Of a stretch of 64,000 nucleotides of DNA, positions 23,117-33,800 are shown piece after piece. The translations under genes and the position numbers were made by a program. Location of the stretch: NCBI GenBank assembly GCA_030407085.1, contig CM059587.1:84085001-84149000 (forward strand), read 5' to 3'. Origin of the DNA: Trichopria drosophilae. Taxonomy: Eukaryota; Arthropoda; Insecta; Hymenoptera; Diapriidae. The notes beneath the pieces are model-generated. The model did not search any database. It was not told the DNA's origin and worked only from the letters and a program-made list of their open reading frames with translations. Positions within the stretch are counted from its first letter, which is position 1, and every line of letters starts with the position of its first letter.

Positions 23117-23345
23117 ACTTATAATTTGCCTTGTGCAAATATGTTATTTGTTAAATATGGGATTCTTATGTATGCATATTAAGTGTACCAAATTTAGTCA
23201 CTATAAAAATATGCATATACTTATTAATATCTTTCACATTCCTCCTCTGTTAAAGATGTTTAAAATTCATTAATACTAAACCAAATGTATACGTATAGGG
23301 CAAAATGTACTGGGAACGCCTTACTGGCGAGTCCACCCAGTACAT
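23117..23345. repeat. Dispersed repeat, copy 2
   Basis: Near-identical partner of 19888-20115, ending TACTGGCGAGTCCACCCAGT. It sits immediately upstream of the first ankyrin block. Confidence 0.8.
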
Positions 23346-23613
23346 TTGGACGAAACGTATATTTTTTACTCAATAAGCAATTGTTGTTGAGTATTAACAT
23401 CGGATTAACCTCAGAAACGTAAAAACATGACCTGTTGATATCAGGTTAATCAATCGACCAGGTGGGTCACCGGATACATGCTGAAGTGTTTTTTGATAAA
23501 CAATTGTTGCCCCTCATCGTCACCTATTTTTGACCACCTCATGACCGAATCCTTCATTACAAGTCGACCAGTTCCAAGTTAACTACCACGGAAGACGGAT
23601 GCACATCAGAAGA

Positions 23614-23964
23614 ATGTCTCTACTGTACAAAGGAGTTTTCGAGGAAAATCTGGAGGAAGTAAAAAGGTTGCTGCTTAACTAAGCGGACATCAACGAAAAA
23701 AAGGAAGATGGGTCCACGGATCTTCACGCAGCGATGTATAATGCGGGGATACAAATTCTGCAGCTGCTGTTGGAATGGTGTCCTGATATTGACGCAGCGA
23801 CCGAGGATGGAAATACTCTGCTTCATTTCGCTGCAATTCTTCAGAATAACGAAGCTGGACGCCTTCTCCTGGAAAATGGTTGTAGCGTGCAATTGAGGAA
23901 TGCCAGCGGTGATGATCCGTCCGCTAATAGGGTTTTGGAGGACCTCAAAGAACACGAACAATAA
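23614..23964 (+). pseudogene. Small ankyrin-repeat ORF, copy 1, with internal stop
   Basis: ATG at 23614 (MSLLYKGVFEENLEEVKRLL) runs into an in-frame TAA at 23680-23682, after which the same frame continues to TAA at 23962. The remainder shows two clear ankyrin repeats: DGSTDLHAAMYNAG...LLLEWCPDI and DGNTLLHFAAILQNNEAGRLLL. It is a paralogue of the open copy at 27508-27843, with which it also shares 5' and 3' flanks. Unlike that copy it keeps a longer C-terminal end (VLEDLKEHEQ). The family function (protein-protein binding) is general; I cannot name a gene. The single stop suggests recent inactivation, or readthrough/re-initiation downstream. Confidence 0.7.
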
Positions 23965-24100
23965 TAACAATCCACGGCTACTTGGCTCGGGCAGTAACGT
24001 ACTGGACTATGAAGTCATATTAGTAAGATGAGCCACGTTGTTTGTTGTCACAAGCTAAAGTTGGTTCTTGAGCTTGCGACCGGAGATAATTTTCTGTAAT

Positions 24101-24364
24101 AAATAACAATTGCACGTTTATAAACAATGTTGGATGCTGCTCATTAGGGTTAACTTATTATGAGGAAAAATCACGAAGATCGCTCGATTGAATGTATGAT
24201 CAGATGCTTTTCTTGGAGTCGTACTTTGGTGCAGTGAATCGCCAGAAGTTTTAGTTATCATCGGAGGAGGAGGGAGGGAGGGGAGGGGTCTTCGTGATTT
24301 TTCCTGACAAGTTAACCGTAAAGAACAATATCCAACATTGTTTATGAACTTGCAATGGTTATTT
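24101..24364. repeat. Palindromic insertion with a G-quadruplex motif in its loop
   Basis: 24101-24181 pairs imperfectly with 24288-24364 (ACGTTTATAAACAATGTTGGA against TCCAACATTGTTTATGAACT; AAAAATCACGAAGA against TCTTCGTGATTTTT). The loop ends in GGGAGGGAGGGGAGGGG at 24272-24288, a canonical G4 sequence and striking in such AT-rich DNA. It is absent from the other ankyrin block, so it was inserted after, or lost since, the duplication. Confidence 0.65.
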
Positions 24365-25086
24365 GCTAGCGAACAATATTTCATCGGCCACCAGCCAATC
24401 CACCAACTTCAGCCTAATGTTACGGATATTAGGAAGAATGTTATAAATGAGACTAATTTTCACGAGATTTTTCGAAGTGACATAAGACTACTGGTAATTT
24501 TGTTTTGAAATCTTATTTTTGCTGATAATTCCATATCACATATTTTTTATCCAGAATTCTACTCATTCATACCACATGGAATAAAAACAATAATTATGTA
24601 AACTCCATTTAAATTCAAATGACAAAAAAATTCGGGGGCAAACAATTTTGATATCCTTTTTTTCGTTGAATTGTACGTGATAAGGCACCGTTAGCAAATG
24701 TGCAAGTGCACCTACCAGGTCAAGCGTTTTGAGTGCTTTTGGAAATAATTATTTTTGTTTTTTCGGTAGTTTTCTCCGATATTTTTTCAATTTTTTGCTG
24801 AATTTCTCTTACTTCAAGATCTTCTACATTCGATCCATGATTATGTCTCTATCATTTATTAACTTTCTTAAACTAATAAATTTTTAAAAATAAATTACAA
24901 TTTTAAAATAATTAAAAAAGTAATGGTTTAACCTTTTAGCAGTGCACTTTTGTTCGTTTTAGTTTTATACGCATGTTTTTTAATGCACTTTGCCTTAATC
25001 TAGACATGTACTTAGTTTCTTAAAGAAAATACTTTTAGCATACATGAGGTATACTTTATTGATACAAACAATATTAATAAATGTTA

Positions 25087-25382
25087 TAATATTAATTATA
25101 ACTTCTCGCAAAGTCGGTCATGGTAGTAAATAGTAAACAAAAGGGATGAAATCAAAATAAAATATGCGTCACTATAATCTTAGTGTACGCTGCGCAATTA
25201 TGATATCTCAGACGATTTATGCCCAGAAAAAGTATATTCTACAATTGAAAAAATAAAAGGAAACAAAACCCCACCTGTTGTGCGCAAATAAAACTATTAA
25301 AAATTTGTTTTGTTTTGTTTTCATCCCTTTTGTTTACTATTAGTTCGGTGACTGACTTTACGAGAAGTTATAATTAATATTA
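25087..25382. mobile_element. MITE-like element with about 60 bp inverted repeats
   Basis: The ends TAATATTAATTATAACTTCT and its complement are at 25087 and 25382. Complementarity continues through CGTAAAGTCGGTCA-like and TTTGTTTACTATTxxT words and the CAAAAGGGATGAAA/TTTCATCCCTTTTG pair. A related single end occurs near 37645 (TTTCTCGTTAATGTCGGTCA). Non-coding, 296 bp. Confidence 0.7.
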
Positions 25383-25916
25383 TTATTAGTAGCGGTCGAG
25401 AAATGAAAAATTTAATTAATAACAGTTACTAACACAATGTAACCAAACTTACATTTATTTCACTAAAAGTTGCGATTTCTTATAAAACCTTAAAATAAAC
25501 AAAGTCAAATTTAGTTGCTATACATAAATAGATATGAATATATGAACACAGAAAGCATAATAACATCGCAAGACGTCGAATTTGGTAAACAAAGATAGTT
25601 TTGACACAATTTTGTTTCTTACAAAAACGGAACACACTGGTTAACAGTTGCATATGGTTATTTATATAATTTCCTGTAAAAGTAACAATTTTGATAAGAA
25701 AGGTGTTCTTTACGTAATTATTTTTTTAATGGCAGATAATAGTGATCTTATTCACACTACGTTTCACGATATATAACACGCAAAACACGACTAGAAATCT
25801 GAAATTGTAATCTCAAAACTCGCAGATTAGAATATAAAAAAAAATATTTTATATCTCCTCAGAAACAAAAAACACCAAATTAAATTTTTATGGTAAGTAG
25901 TAGTGCATATGAGTAT

Positions 25917-25952
<36 letters not shown>

Positions 25953-26340
25953 ACAAGTTTTTCAACCTTGGTGGCAACTTTCATTGCATTACCTTAAGTG
26001 AGAGAGTGAGAGTAAGTGAGAGAGCCAATAAAATAAAGGCATGCAAATTAATTTTCGTCTGTATGGAGACGACCTTTTGTTTTTAATGATTGTGCATTAA
26101 AGTGACATAAAAGTAATCGTTCCGATGATGAAGCGATTTTAGTATTACCCGACGTTTTACAAGCAAGTCTAGACGATGACGCGATAACAGATGTATAAAC
26201 ACATGAATTTCAGTGCACCGTTGGAGTATTTCAGTTCATATTATTTGGTAAAGATGTTAGATATTCCCGGCGTCATTGTGGAATGTTGAGTAAATCAGCT
26301 TCCGTTCCGATGTCTAGCGGGGCTTGAACATCATTGCATT
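25383..26340. other. Non-coding with (TTTA)n microsatellite
   Basis: Nothing coding is seen. A (TTTA)n tract of about nine units lies at 25914-25951. Confidence 0.5.
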
Positions 26341-26350
26341 CAATTAAGAT

Positions 26351-26815
26351 CTAGACTCCACTCTGAAACCTTGATTTGGCTAGGATAATTAATTTGTAGA
26401 TTGCTGACGGAATTAATTCATTCACATACATCTCTGTGGCAGCAAAAATCGAATTGATGTCAGATCCCTTAAGTTTTCCTTTGAGACGTGTTGCTTTTAA
26501 AATACTCTCTCTAACAATCTTCGATGATACCTCGACAAATATATTGGAAGGGCTAGGATTCCTGGTTGGAGCGATAAACGTTTCGGAGTGAAGGAGTAAC
26601 TGCGGTGCATTTATGTTCATCCTATTTGCTCTCCAGATGTCATTTACATTGAGTTTGCAATCAAGTGCAGTGTACACAGCACAAACAATGTCCACAAAAT
26701 TTTCACCGCTGCGTTCTGGATTACCGTCAATTACTAAGTTGGTGTAAAATTTCGATAGTTCTAATCCATTTACTCTACATGATAATGCCGCATTTTGTTC
26801 ACGTAACTATTTATA
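26351..26815 (-). pseudogene. LINE ORF1-like fragment (FP-protein C-terminal type)
   Basis: On the minus strand the frame opens at about 26815 after a TAG, with a coiled-coil-like start (LREQNAALSCRVNGLELS). It continues through ENFVDIVCAVYTALDC, NDIWRANRMN, IFVEVSSKIVRESILKA and YVNELIPSAIYKLIILAKSR, ending TAG/TAA at 26351. The coiled coil, a short RNA-binding-like core (DIxxAxRxN), a FVEFSSKxVRExIL strand and a closing NExLxPxxxxLxxxAK helix fit the baculovirus FP C-terminal-like domain common in insect retroelement ORF1 proteins. There is no ORF2 nearby and no proper start or nucleic-acid zinc knuckles, so it is a relic. Family call is moderate. Confidence 0.6.
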
Positions 26816-27507
26816 ATAATGAATAGATGTAACGTGTGTCGGATTCTAACAAATTAAATTCTGTTTATACCCCACCAATGAGAAATCTATAATTTCCCTA
26901 TTCTGAAACCGTAAATAAGATTACAAAGTTTGTTGTATCCTGGACATTTTAAAAGCAACTCCGTCAAAACATGACCCGTTGGTAAAGCCGTACATCACGG
27001 CAAAGAAAATGGCTGGTCCAAAATAGCATCGTATTGGCATTGCTGATGCAATGTATTGTCAATGAAATATCAAGAAAAAAATACGTTGTGAATAGTTGTC
27101 TCGGATTAAATTGTCAAACTTAAAACGTCAGTAAAATACTTACAAAATTGGGAAGTTCCAGACCTTAGCTTATTGAGTATTAAATAAAAGTATACTAATT
27201 AGTCGGACACTATTAAACCGATTCCAAATTTTGTTATTTACCAGACATCTTAAAAAGGATACCGTAAAAACATGACCCTTTGATAGCAGGTAAAGAAAAT
27301 CGAAGGTCCAGTAAAGAATATCAGAAGGGAAAGTAATTAGGCTTATCAACTGACCCACCGGATACTTAACATGCCGAAGTGTTTGTCGGTAAACAATTGT
27401 CGCCCCTCCATCGTCACCTGTTTTTGACCACCTCATGGCCGAATCCTTCATTACAAGTCGACCAGTTCCAAGTTAACTACAACGGAAGACGGACGCACAT
27501 CAGCAGA

Positions 27508-27843
27508 ATGTCTCTATTGTACAAAGCTGTTTTTGAGGAAAATCTGGAGGAAGTGAAAAGGCTGCTGCTTCACGGAGCGGATATCGACGGAAAAAAAGAA
27601 GATGGATCCACAGCTCTTCACGCAGCGATGTACAATGCGGGGATCAAAATTCTTGAGCTGCTGTTGGAGTGGTGTCCTGATCTTAACGCAGCGGACGAGG
27701 ATGGAAACACCCCGCTCCACTTGGCAGCGATTCTTCAAAACAACGAAGCTGGACGCCTTCTTCTGGAGAATGGATGTAATGTTCAATTGAGGAATAACAG
27801 CGGTGATGATCCATCCGACATGGCTAACAGGATGGTGGGATGA
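27508..27843 (+). CDS. Small three-repeat ankyrin protein, open copy
   Basis: A single-exon ORF of 111 aa starts at ATG 27508, chosen because it aligns with the start in the broken copy at 23614. Upstream in-frame codons to 27379 are open but lie in the shared flank. Three ankyrin repeats are visible: LLYKAVFEENLEEVKRLLLH (residues 3-22), DGSTALHAAMYNAG...LLLEWCPDL (about 32-60) and DGNTPLHLAAILQNNEAGRLLL (about 65-86). There is no signal peptide or membrane segment. Ankyrin repeats mediate protein binding; the partner is unknown. The C-terminus (MANRMVG, then TGA) is shorter than copy 1 because of an apparent indel near 27836. It may be a full small gene, one exon of a larger gene, or a fragment. 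Expression is unknown. Confidence 0.55.
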   Translation: MSLLYKAVFEENLEEVKRLLLHGADIDGKKEDGSTALHAAMYNAGIKILELLLEWCPDLNAADEDGNTPLHLAAILQNNEAGRLLLENGCNVQLRNNSGDDPSDMANRMVG

Positions 27844-29307
27844 CTTCAAACAAAAGGATCAATACTAACAATATTGTAATTGTTATGTGAACCACGTTGT
27901 TTGCCTTCGCTTCGAAAATGTCGATTCTCTTATGGAGATCCATTTATGCCCACATAAATGTGAGGTATGGCGCCATTTCGCAAGACGACCTGCAGCTCTC
28001 GCAAATAAATTCGCAATTTGTAGTGATACAAAATTGTGTGAAAAGGGCGATTCCTGTTAATGCAACATATACAATAATAATACAACAAAAATAACAAGGT
28101 TTTCAATAACTGAGCATAGCCCCGCTACAATGAAAGAGTAAGTCATCTTTAATGACTCTAAATTTAATATTTTTAAACACGCCTACGTTTCGTATTTATA
28201 TCAATACATATTATTGATGGATATGAAACATAGACAGTCCTCAGCCTGTATAAAGTGTGAAGGAAAATATTGAATTTATGTCGCATGAAAAAATCACATC
28301 TGAGTAACATAACAAGATGAAATTTCATTAAACATTGTCTCAGGCTGGAGTTGGCGACTTACGATCATGATCTGTCACATTTATTAACTTTCTTAAAATA
28401 ATAATATTTTTAAAATATATAACAATTTTAAAATAAATAAAAAAATCAAATTGTGAATTTAGATTTTGTTTACATACTAGTTTTTGTAATGGTTTAACCT
28501 TTAGCAATGCATTTTTGTTCTTTTTAGTTTCATACAGATGTTTTTTATGCACTTTACAGTAATCTGGACATGTGCTTTTTTTCGATATAGTAATCAGGAT
28601 CGGTTTTGAATGTATCTTACATTCTAGTGAGTTCAACCTACAAGGGATACTGAAAAGAAATAATTCTACGTCGATTATGTCAGAGTTGAAGAACTTAATG
28701 GCTTTTCAAATTCAACGCTTTTGATTCGTACCATTCGACAAACTGTGGTTATATCTTATAAAGTTCAATTAGAAATAAATCATTTCAAACGTGTATGTGT
28801 GTATGGGCACACAATGTATCTCTATTCCATATTCTACCAAAACGCGCTGCACGTAATCAAAGTTTGATTTTGTTTCAGTGCGGAGATATGGACTTCTGTG
28901 AATAATGATTTTTTATGTTATTTATGACACGAATTAAGCGAAGTTTTTAGTGGTCACTGTGGAACCTGTATCGAAAAATGCAGAACGAAACTTGTCATTG
29001 GATACTAATAATATCGTTTTTGTCTTTGGTAATTGGGTTTCGGCATATTCTTATAGTCTTTATGGCTTAGAGCCAAGATAAACTTCCTCTTCAAGAATAG
29101 TCACTTCATACAATTAAAACACATACAACTTATTATTTTATGGTCAAACTTTCAGATTAAAATGTGTCTATCGTTCGCTCCTATCTTTCAATTTTCGTAA
29201 ATTGCTATACAAACTATTTGACTCGAGAGTATTGTAAATGACACCGTTAGTCACGGGGGTTTTAAAGTATTCTTCCGATATGCTCGGAAGTTATGCTAAG
29301 AAACGTA
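27844..29307. other. Non-coding, duplicated 3' flank of the ankyrin ORF then unremarkable DNA
   Basis: 28370-28590 matches 24856-25025. Beyond about 28640 nothing recognisable is present. Confidence 0.45.
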
Positions 29308-29571
29308 CAGTCGAACGCCCGTTATCGAATATGGTCGGGACAAGGGCGAGGCATTTAAATTTCCGTTAACGAATATTTGTGGAGAAAAATCGGCTCCCCA
29401 CTTCTAACATTCAGGTTTCGGCGTAGGAACATATGCCCATCCGCCGCACCTGCGCGCATCTCGTGCATCTGAAAGTGTCTAAAAAGGGGAGACCAGCGGA
29501 GGAGAAAGTATTCGTTAACGGAGGCTTTTGAATATTCGATAACGGGTATTCGATAATCGGAGGTTCGACTG
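29308..29571. mobile_element. Pogo-like MITE (CAGTCGAACG ends)
   Basis: TA flanks both ends. CAGTCGAACGCCCGTTATCG is mirrored by CGATAATCGGAGGTTCGACTG ending at 29571. Non-coding, 264 bp. The CAGT + TA signature puts it with the copies at 8954, 16657 and 35839, though the inner sequence differs, so it is a separate subfamily. Confidence 0.75.
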
Positions 29572-29854
29572 TAAATTAAAAAGGTCCGAGTTTTGTCAAA
29601 ATTCAAGGGTTCTGCAAGGGAAATTCTACTTAATACAGACGGTATTCTAGAAAATGCCAAAGAAATTGATGGTGAACTGTTCGAAAATTTTTGGAAATAA
29701 GTGATTTTTATTTATACTTCTAGTTAATTGCAAAAACAATTTTAATGTTGCAATTATTAATGAATATCAAATAAATTGACTAATTCAAAGAATCAAGTGC
29801 TATAAAATGACAAATTCATTGTTTTTTCGAGCACACATATACACGAGTTACAAT

Positions 29855-30272
29855 CATTTACTAATATTTAACCTAAACTAATTTCAAGGCTCTTACATTA
29901 ACTGTCAAGTTATATCAGTAACTGTAAAGTAAACAAAAAACAGGTATCTTTGAGCTGAAAATACCTGCAAGTTTCTGCAATGTTATTGTATAATAACTCT
30001 TATATTTTAACATTCAATAAGCATTCGTTAACTGTTAATAAATCTTACCTTAAATTCTATCATTTGAACCGCTCATGTCGACAATCTTTCGAAAAAATTC
30101 GCAGAAAATCGAATGACTGAGCGTGTATATGTTTGTTTACCTCTGTTTCGGCGAAACTGTAAGCGCGTAAATATACTACATACCACTTAATGCTCCAAAC
30201 ATTAATATTTAAAATTCTTATAATAACTATTCACATAATAAATTTAACCGAATCTGATTACGGAAAATACGA
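29855..30272. mobile_element. CACTGAGAG-type MITE, truncated copy
   Basis: Shares TTACTAATA(T/C)TTAA, AGGCTCTTACATTAACTGT, TTCGCAGAAAATCGAAT and AATTTAACCGAATCT in order with the copies at 48066-48559 and, inverted, 57838-58401, but lacks the CACTGAGAG ends. It lies about 600 bp upstream of the first odorant receptor gene. Confidence 0.7.
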
Positions 30273-30863
30273 GACTAACACATGGTAATCAATTTTAAGT
30301 AATATAATTTTAATGCAATACGCAGTGATGTAAAAATATATATACTCACAATTTTGTTCATCAAAAACAAAAATTACGAAATCAGTTTCTATTATTGTCT
30401 GTTTTGTTACTCCTTTCATCAGATTTATAGACATGTTCCCCTATCTTTCTTTGCAATAAAAATCAGATTGCGAGGAAAGTAATGCCAGGATACGAATACT
30501 AATATATTTCTTTACACACAAGCCGTACGGTAAATACTATTCCGCGAAATATAACATTCCGCGATGATAGGGCGATTATTCCATATGGAAGAAAATTGCA
30601 CGTTGAGTCGACGCAATAATTATGGATTCTCTGTTCAATAATGCCCGCATCGTGGTATCCATATTGATAGTGGTCATTCGTAGTTGGGGGTAAAGTGGGA
30701 AAAATCGCAGTACAGTTCGAGAAAAGTCTTTGAAGGGATTGTGCAACAAGACCACGTATGACATTCAACCATCATTAACAGCAAAGCATCAGTAGCTAAA
30801 TATGGATCTTTGTCACTAGTATTCAAACTTTGAACCTGTAACAGTTATTCGTCATTTCCAAAA
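30273..30863. other. Upstream region of odorant receptor 1
   Basis: No gene or clear core promoter element was identified. The receptor promoter should lie here. Confidence 0.4.
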
Positions 30864-33800
30864 ATGGATTTCATTGAAAAAAATTTAGGTGTGGAGGAAA
30901 AAGTTTTTCCTACGGTTTTTTTCATTTACAAATTCACAGGATTTTGGCCACCAACGCGCTGGTCAACAGGAGTCAGACTTGTATACCGTTGTTATACTGC
31001 CTTCATATTTTTTATGATGAGTACTGTAAATATAACGGAAGTTCTATACGTAGCTTTCAATTGGGAAAGCTTTGAAAAAATCCTTGCAGATGATGCATGT
31101 CTCGTCTTGACTAAAATCAACGTGGTTTTTCGAATTTCCATTGTTTTGTTGAAACGTAAAAATATCTCACCTTTGTTGGAAGGATGCATCGAGGACCGAT
31201 GGAGCAAAACTCGAGATGAAGAGGAGTTTGACAATCGAGTTAAATATCATCGTTTGGCCAGGTTTGATAATCTCTGTAACAAGTAACGACACTTCTGTAA
31301 TGATAATTTTAAATCATTGCTTAATCTGATAATTTTATATTTGTCAATGGCCTTTGTTCTTTGAAGGTATGGTGCAAGAAGTTATTTCTCTCTAGAGATT
31401 CTAATGAGTTTCCCAGTCTATTTTTTTGTCTGGAGCTCATATTAGTTGCTGGAAATAAATTTTATTTTTCATGAAACATATAATTGATCCTTCATTTTGT
31501 TTTCTTACACAATACCATATCAAAAGAATACTGAAACCTAAAATATACAGCGTACCCAAATATGATAGTTCATTTAAAGGAAGCAAATTGAAAAGTTAAT
31601 ACAAATTGTTAGGTGGACGACATTGATTTATGCATGTATGACAGGCGGATGTTGTTTGACGCTATGGCTACGGAAGAATATGGATGATGAAACGGACAAA
31701 ACAGAAATGAAATTACCAATGAACGCTTGGTATCCATACGATATTAAAATACCAATGAACTTTTGGATCTCGTACATGCACCAAACCATCGGATGCCTTG
31801 CGATTGTTGCGGGTCATACGGCAACTGCGTGTTTAATCATTGGATTTATGATGCAGACATGTTCCCAGTTGAAAGTTCTGCGACACAGGATAATGAAAAT
31901 GCCAGAAATTATATTGGACACCTACAATGCGGAACACGCGAAAATAAGTTTGCGTTCTATCGAACAGAATTGCATCATTGCTTGTATACAAGATTACAGA
32001 AGCATCATTCGGTAGGTATACCTACACGGACAAAAAGTGCAAATAAATATGCATTCATCATACTAATGGATCTCTTATTTTGTTATACCTCTAAGAAACT
32101 AGTTATTTTTATATTTTAAACTTTTTTATTTTATTGATTTTCATTTCACAGAATGTAATAAGAGCTGACATTTATTTGCCAATAATTATTCTTATGAAGA
32201 CAGCTGGCTGCAAATTTACGGATTTGTCATGACTGCATTTCATCCTTCATTTCATCATATGAACACTTCATCGAGTAGGATACACCATCGTATGGACACT
32301 ACATCGTAAGATATTGTCATCATAGTTCCCGTTTATGTTAGTATTTAATTTCATTGTATTAGCTGTTTCATAGCATAGGAATTTCATCATATGCGTTATG
32401 GATACATCACAACACGGATATTTTTGTAGCACTGCACTTCCCCGTGATCAATTATATTCCCTAGAGTGTGACATCATATTATCTTCAAATTCATAACATG
32501 GTCAGGGGATCGTATATATCATTTCATCAGCCTTCACTTCGTCGTGACACAATATTTATTATTTGTAAATATTGGTGTCTCTGCACAGAACGGACGACGT
32601 TTCAAATTATTTACTCTCTTTTTTTCAATTCTAACAAACTTTTTGTTATTTAGTGAATTAATCGGTTAAAAATTAATTGATTCAGTGTCAGACAATGAAG
32701 TGTTCTTTATGGTATGTAGCTGTTTGTATAATGAAGATCGTTATGATGAAATGAAATATGCATGATGAAGCACAGTATAGTAAATTATAGAGTATGTTAC
32801 CTTGCTTATAACTTGGAAGGAAGTTTTTCATTCTAAAAAAAATTATGATATATCCCATAATTTATTATACAGCTGCGAATATAAATTACGAGATTGCAAC
32901 TATTAGGGTATATCGTTATAAGGCATCGTAATATAGTTGATCATGACCCAGCTTAAAAAGATATGAAACTTCTACAGGGTGATTTACAAGATATTAATAG
33001 TTAAAGTTTCCGTTACTCCAACATCGTCTTCGACAGTAACATCTAACATTATTGTCTGACATCATTGGCCGACATTATATTTCGACATCATAATCATCAT
33101 GATCCAGGAACGTAATACTGAAACGACACAAACTGCAGCCCAGACAGCAAAACAGAAAAGAGTTCAGAATGATTTCCAAATGTCATCTAAAAGATGTCAG
33201 ATGTCCCACTTTCTGAGGGTTTTCTGAAGATGAGTTCATAAAGATTTCATACTAACATAACTTATATTACAAATAACTGTGGTGACCCCAAGGCAGTACG
33301 GTTTTAGAAGTGGGTATTCCACCATACATTCAATAGCTTAGGTGGTAGCTACAGCCAAAGAAAGAGACAATACATGCCACCAAGCTAGACCCATTATGCT
33401 AGTGGTGACCCTTTATGTCAAAAATGACTTCAATTCCGTGAGGTGGACGGACATAGTAAACGCGCTAAAAGAGACCTGTAAAGTACTAGACTATCTACCT
33501 GCTAGATATTCTTGATGATTACCTAAATGACAGGAGACTGGTCTACGAGACAACTGAGGGTAGCAAAAGCCAACGAGTCACTGCAGGCGTGGCGCAGGGT
33601 TCGGTAATAGGACCAGATTTATGGAATATGGTATATAGTAGCCTGCTAAACCTACCGATGCCCGAGGACACGAGACTAGTCGGCTTTGTAGATGACGTAG
33701 TAGCGATTATTATTGCGTGAACGTGCAGTTATCCCAACTTACCCTAAATCAGGTTATGAGAATAGTGGATGCATGGATGAAAGAGCACAGACTAATGCTA

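Larger units (their letters stand above)
23396..25025 (+). repeat. Ankyrin duplication block, copy 1
   Basis: Parallels 27230-28600. Shared 5' flank words include GTAAAAACATGACC, CATCGTCACCT and GACCACCTCATG(A/G)CCGAATCC; shared 3' flank includes CCACGTTGTTTG, TTATTAACTTTCTTAAA and ATGGTTTAACCTTT. Copy 1 is longer because a palindrome (24101-24364) sits in its 3' part. A third, 5'-only remnant lies at about 26915-27010 (GTCAAAACATGACCCGTTGG). Confidence 0.7.

Noticed and set aside
27514..27849. 111-codon minus-strand ORF
   Set aside because: Shadow of the ankyrin ORF; the same antisense opening appears opposite the broken copy.
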